A stretch of DNA of 5,656 nucleotides from Methanobacteriota archaeon (lineage in GTDB: Archaea > Thermoplasmatota > Poseidoniia > Poseidoniales > Poseidoniaceae): positions 38,764-44,419 of the forward strand of contig PAWY01000010.1 in NCBI GenBank assembly GCA_002714305.1, in the 5' to 3' direction. The notes under the pieces were generated by a model. The model was not told where the DNA came from. It made no database searches and saw only the letters and a program-made list of their open reading frames with translations. This document shows, in pieces, positions 1-5,656 of the stretch (position 1 is its first letter; each line of letters begins with the position of its first letter). Made by a program: the position numbers and the translations under genes.

Positions 1-1776
1 CCCTCGGTGGTCGCCTTTGCCAAAGACGGTGGTGAGCGCTTGATTGGTGTTACCGCCAAGCGACAAGCCGTCACCAACGCTGACCGGACCATGATTTCCG
101 TCAAGCGGCACATGGGGACCAAGTGGACCACCGATGTGGACGAAACCACCTACACCCCTCAAGAAGTCTCGGCGTTCATCCTGCAGAAGTTGAAGGCCGA
201 CGCTGAGGCCTACCTCGGTCATGAAGTCAAGCAAGCGGTGATCACCTGCCCCGCCTACTTCACCGATGCTCAGCGAAAAGCGACAAAGGACGCTGGCCGC
301 ATCGCAGGCCTTGACGTCTTGCGCATCATCAACGAGCCAACCGCAGCCGCTCTGGCTTATGGTGTGGACAAAACACAGGACCAAACCATTCTCGTGTACG
401 ACTTGGGCGGTGGAACGTTTGACGTCTCTGTCCTGGAGATTTACGAAGTGGACGGTCAACCGCAAATTGAGGTCAAAGCCACCGCAGGAAACAACAAACT
501 TGGAGGCGATGATTTCGATGAAAAGGTCATCGCTTGGATGGTGGCTGAATTCAAGAAAGAAACGGGCATTGACCTCTCAAAAGACAACCAAGCCATGTCA
601 CGACTCAAAGAAGCTGCTGAGAAAGCCAAGATTGAACTGTCTGGGACCCAACAAACGCAGATCAACCTCCCGTTCATCTCCATGGCTGACGGTCAACCGG
701 TCCACATGGACCTCTCTCTTTCTCGGGCTAAATTCGAGGACCTCATCGCCAAACTGATCGAGAAGACAATGGTTCCCACTCGGCAAGCGATGAAAGATGC
801 TGGACTCAAGAAAGGCGATGTAGACAAAGTGATTCTTGTTGGTGGTTCCACTCGCGTGCCCGCCGTCCAAGAAGCCGTTGAGAAGGAAGCCGGTAAACCG
901 CCGTACAAAGGCATCAACCCCGACGAGGCAGTCGCCATGGGGGCAGCCCTTCAAGCCGGCATCATCTCTGGAGATGAAGGTGTTTCAGACATTCTTTTGC
1001 TCGACGTAACTCCATTGACGCTCGGCATTGAGACCCTCGGTGGCGTCATGACGACCATGATTGACCGCAACACCACCATTCCTGCCCGACGCTCGGAGAT
1101 CTACTCAACCGCCTCCGACAACCAACCCGCTGTGGAAATTCATGTTCTGCAAGGCGAGCGAGAATTCGCCAAAGACAACGTGACGCTCGGCCAGTTCCAA
1201 CTGGTTGGCATTCCTCCCGCCCCGAGGGGCGTTCCACAAATCGAAGTCACCTTCGACATCGATGCCAACGGCATCGTGAACGTGAGCGCCAAAGACATGG
1301 GCACCGGCAAGGAACAATCCATCAAGATTGAATCGGCCACCTCCCTCAGCGAGGATGAAATCCAAGACAAGATCGCTGAAGCCGAGAAATTCGCAGAGGA
1401 AGACCAGCGCCGCAAAGCCAAGGTCGAACTTCGAAACATGGCCGACCAGGTCGTGTACCAGACACGTCGCACCCTTGAGGAATCGGCCGATAAGTTGGAC
1501 GAAAGTGATGTTGAACCTGTGAAGGCCCATCTTGACGAGCTCGAAAAGATGGTTCAAGACGACGATGGTAAACCAATTGACATCGATGCCATGGACGACG
1601 CTGCCATCCAAGCCAAGGTCAAGGAGATCGAGGAATCCATGCACGGCGTCTCCACGAAACTCTACGAAGCCGCTGCCGCCGAAATGGCTCAGCAGGAAAG
1701 TGGCGAAGACGGCGACATCAGCGTTGATGACGGCGTGGTTGACGCTGACTTCGAAGTGGTTGAAGACGAAGACTGA
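1..1776 (+). CDS. dnaK: Molecular chaperone DnaK (Hsp70), 5' end missing
   Basis: ATP-dependent cytosolic Hsp70 that binds exposed hydrophobic segments of unfolded proteins, normally with DnaJ and GrpE. The frame is open from base 1 (reads [14 protein letters not shown]), matching E. coli DnaK from about residue 36, so roughly 35 N-terminal residues with the first phosphate loop lie outside; the GTG at base 7 is an internal Val codon, not a start. Visible are 591 residues: [11 protein letters not shown] at 331-363, the DLGGGTFDV phosphate-2 motif at 400-426, [11 protein letters not shown] (adenosine side) at 829-861, the interdomain linker [10 protein letters not shown] near 988-1017, the substrate-binding beta domain to about base 1330, the helical lid, and the acidic tail [15 protein letters not shown] at 1729-1773. 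The segment after SVKRHMG is short: it lacks the ~24-residue insert of proteobacterial DnaK and resembles the Gram-positive/archaeal form. Family assignment is very secure; acquisition from bacteria is the usual view of archaeal DnaK and is not shown here. Confidence 0.98.
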   Translation, partial: PSVVAFAKDGGERLIGVTAKRQAVTNADRTMISVKRHMGTKWTTDVDETTYTPQEVSAFILQKLKADAEAYLGHEVKQAVITCPAYFTDAQRKATKDAGRIAGLDVLRIINEPTAAALAYGVDKTQDQTILVYDLGGGTFDVSVLEIYEVDGQPQIEVKATAGNNKLGGDDFDEKVIAWMVAEFKKETGIDLSKDNQAMSRLKEAAEKAKIELSGTQQTQINLPFISMADGQPVHMDLSLSRAKFEDLIAKLIEKTMVPTRQAMKDAGLKKGDVDKVILVGGSTRVPAVQEAVEKEAGKPPYKGINPDEAVAMGAALQAGIISGDEGVSDILLLDVTPLTLGIETLGGVMTTMIDRNTTIPARRSEIYSTASDNQPAVEIHVLQGEREFAKDNVTLGQFQLVGIPPAPRGVPQIEVTFDIDANGIVNVSAKDMGTGKEQSIKIESATSLSEDEIQDKIAEAEKFAEEDQRRKAKVELRNMADQVVYQTRRTLEESADKLDESDVEPVKAHLDELEKMVQDDDGKPIDIDAMDDAAIQAKVKEIEESMHGVSTKLYEAAAAEMAQQESGEDGDISVDDGVVDADFEVVEDED

Positions 1777-1806
1777 GCGAAGGCCGAAGCGTTGTTGAGC
1801 GCTTGG

Positions 1807-1812
1807 CTTATT
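1807..1812 (+). promoter_or_regulatory. Weak TATA-like element before the chaperonin gene
   Basis: CTTATT lies in the 59-base gap after dnaK and is centred about 26 bases before the ATG at 1836, the distance expected for an archaeal TATA box driving a leaderless or near-leaderless transcript. The match is poor and there is no clear purine-rich BRE upstream, so it may be chance. If real, the chaperonin could be transcribed separately from dnaK. Confidence 0.2.
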
Positions 1813-1823
1813 GGGAAGCATTC

Positions 1824-1828
1824 GGTGG
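1824..1828 (+). promoter_or_regulatory. Shine-Dalgarno-like GGTGG before the chaperonin start
   Basis: GGTGG ends 7 bases before the ATG at 1836 and its GGTG can pair with the CACC near the 3' end of archaeal 16S rRNA (anti-SD CACCUCC). It supports 1836 rather than the in-frame upstream TTG at 1803, and would suit translation from a dnaK-chaperonin cotranscript. It is a short match and could be coincidental. Confidence 0.35.
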
Positions 1829-1835
1829 ACTGACC

Positions 1836-3428
1836 ATGAGCGAAGTCCCCATTCTCAAGGAGACGACGCGAACCACCGGTCGTGAGGCCCTTCGCAACAA
1901 CATTACCGCAGCCATGGCGTTGGCCGGTGCGGTGCGAACCACGCTTGGCCCGCTTGGGCAAGACAAACTGCTCATTGACGACGAGGGCCGTACCATGGTC
2001 ACCAACGATGGTGTGACCGTTCTGGAATCGGCCAAGGTTGAGCATCCTGTTGCAAAAATGCTGATCAACGCCTCCACCACTCAAGACCGCATCGCTCGCG
2101 ACGGTACCACCAGTGCGGTGCTCCTGTCCGCAGAACTTCTCCAGAACGCATGGGAACTGGTGCTGCAGGGCGTTCATCCATCCGCCATTGCCAGAGGCTA
2201 CCGCCACGCCGAAGAAGCGTGCCGCCAGCACTTTGAGAGCTTGGTCATTGAAGCTACGGAAGAACAGATGATGGCCGCTGCGACCACTTCTTTATCGGGA
2301 AAAATCCACAGCGCCATGCAGAACCATCTCGCCACCCTTGCCATCCAAGCCGCAAGGGCAGTCGTTGAAGAACGACCCGATGGCCGTGTCGCCGACCCAA
2401 CCCGAGTGAAGATTCTAACCCAAACGGGTGGGAGCATGACCGATTCATCCCTTGTCACAGGTTTGGTCTTGGCCAAGAAACGAGTCACAGACCGCATGCC
2501 GAAGCAAATCCCATCAGGTAAAACCGCCCTGGTTGACGGAGGGATTGAACGCCGAGAAATGATGAGCAACATGAAGCTCAGCGTCGCCAATACAGGAGTT
2601 TTGGAAAGTTTCCGTCAACAAGAAAAGACGGTGCTGCTTGACCAAATTAATCACCTCGTTGACCTTGGTGTCACGCTTCTGGCCTGCAAGGAAGGCATCG
2701 ATGACGATGTCCACGCTGCTTTGACTGAGGCCGGCATCCAAGCCTATCGGCGAGTGGCTCGCTCCGATTTGGACTTGCTCGCCAGAGGAACAAATGCGAC
2801 CCTCAAAAACGATGTAAAGGGATTGACTGAAAGCGATCTTGGCGTGTTCATCTCCAGCAACAACGAGCGCTGGAATGGCGTCATGCATTGGATCGTTGAG
2901 ACCGAAGAAGGGGGAGCAACGTTCATCGCAAAAGGATCAACCAATGAAACGGTGGGTGAAGTCGAGCGGTGTTTTGCCGATGCTCTCGGCGTGGCGTGCC
3001 AACTCCTCGAAGAACCCTATCTCCTCGCCGGTGGTGGAGCGACCCAAATCGCCCTTGCCCGGCACCTTCGTCGGTTTGCAGAGGGCTTCGCTGGCCGGGA
3101 ACAGTTGGCCATCGAAGCATTTGCTGATGCCCTAGAAATCATCCCACGGACCTTGGCCCAGAATGCAGGACTTGACCCCTTGGATTCGCTGCTGCAAACC
3201 GTGGCTCAACAAACCACAAGCAACGACCCTTCCCCCCATCATATCGGTTTGAACATTGAACGCAAATCCCCCTCAAACATGGTGGACGATGGCGTGGTTG
3301 AACCCCTACGGATCACTCGTCAAGTCCTTGCGGGAGCCACCGAAGCAGCCCTTTCTGTTCTCCGAATCGACGATGTGCTTTGGGCAAAACAGGACCCGAC
3401 GATTCCGGAACTCCCTCAAGAAGACTGA
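1836..3428 (+). CDS. Group II chaperonin (thermosome/CCT-type) subunit, divergent
   Basis: ATP-driven cytosolic folding chamber subunit of the thermosome family, 530 residues. ATG 1836 gives MSEVPILKE, aligned with thermosome N-termini; an in-frame TTG at 1803 would add 11 residues without family resemblance. Equatorial motifs: RTTLGPLGQDKLL (34-46), which fits the first TCP-1 signature, TNDGVTVL (56-63), and TQDRIARDGTTS (82-93). TSLSGK is at 151-156. The apical domain includes ALVDGGIERR to KEGID (231-289); this stretch has the same length as in canonical thermosomes, so the built-in lid protrusion seems intact. The catalytic Asp is probably D382 in ERCFADAL, followed by AGGGATQIAL (398-407), AIEAFADALEIIPRTLAQNAGLD and EPLRITRQ. 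Oddities: Arg88 replaces the normal Gly of GDGTT, and the protein ends LPQED with no GGM-rich tail. It follows dnaK by 59 bases. It may be one of several paralogous subunits. Family assignment is secure; full ATPase activity is uncertain. Confidence 0.96.
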   Translation: MSEVPILKETTRTTGREALRNNITAAMALAGAVRTTLGPLGQDKLLIDDEGRTMVTNDGVTVLESAKVEHPVAKMLINASTTQDRIARDGTTSAVLLSAELLQNAWELVLQGVHPSAIARGYRHAEEACRQHFESLVIEATEEQMMAAATTSLSGKIHSAMQNHLATLAIQAARAVVEERPDGRVADPTRVKILTQTGGSMTDSSLVTGLVLAKKRVTDRMPKQIPSGKTALVDGGIERREMMSNMKLSVANTGVLESFRQQEKTVLLDQINHLVDLGVTLLACKEGIDDDVHAALTEAGIQAYRRVARSDLDLLARGTNATLKNDVKGLTESDLGVFISSNNERWNGVMHWIVETEEGGATFIAKGSTNETVGEVERCFADALGVACQLLEEPYLLAGGGATQIALARHLRRFAEGFAGREQLAIEAFADALEIIPRTLAQNAGLDPLDSLLQTVAQQTTSNDPSPHHIGLNIERKSPSNMVDDGVVEPLRITRQVLAGATEAALSVLRIDDVLWAKQDPTIPELPQED

Positions 3429-3454
3429 CCTAACTCCCGTGCGTGAAACCGGCC

Positions 3455-3463
3455 ATATATATA
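3455..3463 (+). promoter_or_regulatory. Archaeal TATA box for the HMG-CoA synthase gene
   Basis: ATATATATA stands out in the 56-base gap and is preceded by GAAAC (3445-3449), a possible BRE for TFB. Its centre is about 26-27 bases before the GTG at 3485, so transcription should begin at or next to that codon, giving a leaderless mRNA. This argues that the gene has its own promoter rather than depending on read-through from the chaperonin, and rules against the upstream in-frame GTG at 3443, which would lie before the promoter. Confidence 0.65.
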
Positions 3464-3484
3464 CGGGACTTGCGAGCGAGGTGT

Positions 3485-5056
3485 GTGTCCGAAACGGCAA
3501 ACACCCCTGTCGGCATTGACGATATTGCCATCCATTTCCCTCGTCTCTACATGGACATGAAGGACTTCGCAGACCTTCGGGGTGCCGATTACGGAAAGCT
3601 GAGCAAAGGCCTCGGATTGGAAGCCATGGCCATTCCTGACGTCCACGAAGACACCGCCACCATGGGCGCCATGGCCGTGATGCAACTCATCGACCGAAAC
3701 GGGCTCGACCCGCGAACCATCGGCCGCATGTACTTGGGCACAGAATCAGCCCTCGACGGAGCCAAACCGACGGCGACCTACATCGTGGACATGTTGACCC
3801 AACGCTACGCCGAGCGGTTCGGGGATGATTGTTTCCAAACTTGTGATGTTGTCGACATGACCTTTGCCTGCATTGGAGCCGTGGACGCCCTCCACACCAC
3901 CCTTGATTGGGTGGCCCGTTCCAACGAAACCGATGAACGCCTCGGCATCGTGATTTTTTCGGACAACGCCAAGTATGCCCTTGAATCCTCGGGAGAATAC
4001 ACCCAAGGCGCTGGTGGAGGAGCCCTGCTCATCCGCCGGCATCCTCGCCTTCTTGAAATTCCAGACTGCATCGGCGTCTCCACCACACCCGTTCATGATT
4101 TTTTCAAACCACGGCGCGAGGTCTCCATCCGCTCAGTGATTTCAAACGTCATCCAACTCGCTCAAGAAGCGGGCCAAACCGTCAAGAAAGGGCTGGTCGA
4201 GCGAATGATTCGGCACCTCCCAAAGTCCACGGTCAGGAAACTCGGAATTTTTGCCCACGGTGAGGAGAAGGTCAGCGTTCATCGAGACGACCCGGTCTTT
4301 GACGGACAATTTTCCAACTTGTGCTACCAAAACGCCGTGCGACAAGCCTTCTTTGACTTCAGCCAAAAAGCCGAGCGCGCTGGAAGAATTGAGCCCACAA
4401 CCGACGACCCGTTCACAGAACAGTGGTCTCGCATCATCATGCACCTGCCTTATGCCTATCAGGCAAAACGCATGTTCCCCGACGTCTTCCGCCACGACAG
4501 AGAACACACGAAGATGTGGGAAGATGTCGTGGCCGCCATCGGCCCCATGCCCGAACGCCCTAAAGTGGAAAACAAGGAAACGTTGGCTGCATGGGAGCGT
4601 GAGAAAGATGCCTACCGCCGTCAAATCTCAAAAACACCTCAATACACCGAATTCCACGCCAGCCGCATCGAAAAAGGGCAACGTGCGAGCAGTTTAATCG
4701 GCAACCAATACACAGGATCGATATTCCTCGCCCTCATGTCCACGTTTGAGTCGGATTTGGAAGACAACACCAACCTTGACAACGCCATGCTTGGAATGTG
4801 TGGCTACGGTTCGGGTGCGAAAGCCAAGGTGTTTGAAGGAAAAGTCAACCCGCGATGGCGTGAGGTCGTGGCGACCTGGCGCCTTTTCGAACGCCTTGCT
4901 GGTCGCATGGCCATTGACCACGTCACGTATGAGAACCTCCACAAGGGAACCCAAGACAACAGCGTGATCGAGCCGAAAGGCGAATTCGCCTTGGTGGACA
5001 TCGGAGAAGAGGGTGTCGAAGAAGGGGCCCGCCGCTACCGATGGATCAAAGCATGA
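3485..5056 (+). CDS. Hydroxymethylglutaryl-CoA synthase (haloarchaeal/eukaryotic-like type)
   Basis: Condenses acetyl-CoA with acetoacetyl-CoA to HMG-CoA, the committed precursor step of the mevalonate pathway that supplies isoprenoid chains for archaeal lipids. The thiolase-fold motifs are in order: VGIDDIAIHFP (9-19), catalytic Glu87 in YLGTESALDGAKP, nucleophile Cys129 in MTFACIGAVDAL, GEYTQGAGGGALL (170-182), DFFKP (205-209), PVFDGQFSNLCY (270-281), catalytic His320 in IIMHLPYAYQ, GNQYTGSIFLAL (406-417) and GYGSGAKAKVF (440-450). At 523 residues it is longer than bacterial MvaS (~390) and than the ~350-residue form of most archaea; its motifs resemble the haloarchaeal enzyme. Residues ~210-269 hold an insertion of about 54 residues relative to human HMGCS1. 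The start GTG 3485 is chosen because the TATA box at 3455-3463 overlaps the longer frame (GTG 3443) and homology starts at VGIDDI. GAGGTG at 3478-3483 lies too close to the start to act as a normal ribosome site. All catalytic residues are present, so activity is likely. Confidence 0.95.
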   Translation: MSETANTPVGIDDIAIHFPRLYMDMKDFADLRGADYGKLSKGLGLEAMAIPDVHEDTATMGAMAVMQLIDRNGLDPRTIGRMYLGTESALDGAKPTATYIVDMLTQRYAERFGDDCFQTCDVVDMTFACIGAVDALHTTLDWVARSNETDERLGIVIFSDNAKYALESSGEYTQGAGGGALLIRRHPRLLEIPDCIGVSTTPVHDFFKPRREVSIRSVISNVIQLAQEAGQTVKKGLVERMIRHLPKSTVRKLGIFAHGEEKVSVHRDDPVFDGQFSNLCYQNAVRQAFFDFSQKAERAGRIEPTTDDPFTEQWSRIIMHLPYAYQAKRMFPDVFRHDREHTKMWEDVVAAIGPMPERPKVENKETLAAWEREKDAYRRQISKTPQYTEFHASRIEKGQRASSLIGNQYTGSIFLALMSTFESDLEDNTNLDNAMLGMCGYGSGAKAKVFEGKVNPRWREVVATWRLFERLAGRMAIDHVTYENLHKGTQDNSVIEPKGEFALVDIGEEGVEEGARRYRWIKA

Positions 5057-5063
5057 TTCAGTC

Positions 5064-5079
5064 CGACCCACACTGGTCG
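5064..5079. terminator. Small hairpin between convergent genes, possible terminator
   Basis: CGACC (5064-5068) and GGTCG (5075-5079) form a perfect 5-bp stem with a 6-base loop, 7 bases after the HMG-CoA synthase stop codon and about 40 bases beyond the end of the convergent dehydrogenase gene. No T tract follows on either strand, only TCCTTCGCCTT on the + strand, so a role in termination is speculative. The rest of the 63-base gap (5057-5119) shows nothing recognisable. Confidence 0.2.
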
Positions 5080-5119
5080 TCCTTCGCCTTGCGACGTTCC
5101 TTGGCCCTGCTCCCATGGT

Positions 5120-5656
5120 TCATTCGTTGGAAAGGCCATCCAACATCGCCCGAACCATGCTTCCAAGGTCGTACTCAGGCGCCCATCCCCATTCATTCCT
5201 CGCTTGAGACCCGTCGATGGAGTCCGGCCAAGAGTCAGCATATTGCTGGCGGACATCAGGAGAAAACTCGCATTCGAATCCATCAACCTCTTCGGCAATG
5301 GCCGTTGCAAGTTCCTTGGCCGTGAAGGAAGCGCATTCAAGGTTGTACCCCGCTCTTGACGACCCCAGAGCCTCACTTGGTGCGTCCATCAGCATCAAGG
5401 TGGCACGGATGGCATCGTCCATGTACATCATTGGAAGGCGAGTGTCTTCTCGAACAAAGCAATTGTAATGCCCAGCATCAAGAGCAGCATGGAAAATTTC
5501 CACGGCATAATCCGTGGTTCCCCCGCCTGCTGGGGCTTTGTAGGAAATGAGGCCGGGGTAGCGAATACCTCGCACGTCCACTCCAAATTTCTCCCACGAT
5601 TCCATGGCCAAGTCTTCCCCTTCCACCTTCGTCTCTCCGTAAACCGTGGTTGGATT
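5120..5656 (-). CDS. L-threonine 3-dehydrogenase, SDR/epimerase-like family, 5' end missing
   Basis: Probably oxidises L-threonine with NAD+ to 2-amino-3-ketobutyrate, which 2-amino-3-ketobutyrate CoA ligase (Kbl) then splits to glycine and acetyl-CoA. The 178 visible residues start inside the active site: Tyr6 and Lys10 of TVYGETK are the SDR YxxxK pair (Tyr codon at 5639-5641, Lys at 5627-5629). The hallmarks of short-chain-type threonine dehydrogenase follow: VDVRGIRYPGLIS, a GGGTTDYAVEIFHAAL segment, LPMMYMDDAI, and DSWPDSIDGSQARNEWGW near the end. These separate it from general UDP-sugar epimerases, which share the fold. The Rossmann NAD-binding half (about 140 residues) lies beyond the window, so the GTG at 5626 is an internal codon. 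The gene is convergent with HMG-CoA synthase across a 63-base gap; no functional link between them is evident. Confidence 0.9.
   Translation of the reverse strand, partial: NPTTVYGETKVEGEDLAMESWEKFGVDVRGIRYPGLISYKAPAGGGTTDYAVEIFHAALDAGHYNCFVREDTRLPMMYMDDAIRATLMLMDAPSEALGSSRAGYNLECASFTAKELATAIAEEVDGFECEFSPDVRQQYADSWPDSIDGSQARNEWGWAPEYDLGSMVRAMLDGLSNE

Noticed and set aside
598..954. 118-residue - strand open frame inside dnaK
   Set aside because: Shadow of the conserved DnaK frame, with no recognisable protein features.
1787..1804. Inverted repeat AAGCG/CGCTT after dnaK as a possible terminator
   Set aside because: Only 5 bp of stem with an 8-base loop and no T tract; expected by chance at this length.
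1105..1821. Long 238-residue open frame on the - strand over the end of dnaK
   Set aside because: It is antisense to strongly conserved DnaK sequence, its translation is low-complexity and resembles no family, and it arises from the codon bias of the + strand gene.
1803..1835. Upstream TTG start extending the chaperonin by 11 residues
   Set aside because: The extension (AYWEAFGGLT) has no resemblance to thermosome N-termini, and ATG 1836 has a GGTG at a suitable distance.
4142..4624. 160-residue - strand open frame inside HMG-CoA synthase, partly under the insertion
   Set aside because: No family resemblance. The + strand frame is intact with catalytic motifs on both sides.
4251..4697. 148-residue + strand open frame in another frame of HMG-CoA synthase, considered as a sign of frameshift
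   Set aside because: The main frame continues through the region with GNQYTG and His320 motifs in register, so no frameshift is needed.
5035..5376. 113-residue - strand open frame overlapping the dehydrogenase end and the convergent gap
   Set aside because: Overlaps the clearly conserved threonine dehydrogenase frame and has a composition unlike a real protein.

Overview
This window looks like an ordinary housekeeping stretch from an archaeal genome. It has three genes in a row on the + strand and one convergent gene on the - strand, and both outer genes run off the window edges. The best guess for the host is a euryarchaeon of the Thermoplasmatota / marine group II kind. The reasons are a group II (archaeal/eukaryotic-type) chaperonin, an HMG-CoA synthase of the mevalonate pathway that resembles the haloarchaeal and eukaryotic form, a bacterial-type DnaK as found in mesophilic archaea, and a clear archaeal TATA box placed about 27 bases before a start codon. 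Base composition is moderate, roughly mid-50s % G+C by eye. The lineage is inferred from memory of these families, not from a search.

Layout: bases 1-1776 hold the C-terminal ~94% of DnaK (Hsp70), missing only about the first 35 residues. Bases 1836-3428 hold a complete, somewhat divergent group II chaperonin subunit of 530 residues. Bases 3485-5056 hold a complete HMG-CoA synthase of 523 residues, preceded by its own TATA box. Bases 5120-5656 (- strand) hold the C-terminal part of an SDR-type L-threonine 3-dehydrogenase. The gaps between genes are short (59, 56 and 63 bases) and no RNA gene, mobile element, repeat array or CRISPR is visible.

Functionally, dnaK and the chaperonin form a protein-folding pair: Hsp70 holds nascent or unfolded chains and the group II chaperonin encloses and folds them. 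They may share a transcript, although a weak TATA-like site also lies before the chaperonin. HMG-CoA synthase makes the precursor of mevalonate for isoprenoid membrane lipids and appears to be transcribed separately, probably as a leaderless mRNA. The dehydrogenase belongs to threonine breakdown and is transcribed toward the others.

I found no convincing new multi-gene system. The points most worth a second look are a ~54-residue insertion in the HMG-CoA synthase, an Arg in place of the near-invariant Gly before the DGTT nucleotide-binding motif of the chaperonin (together with loss of the usual Gly/Met-rich tail), and the TATA box that decides the HMG-CoA synthase start.
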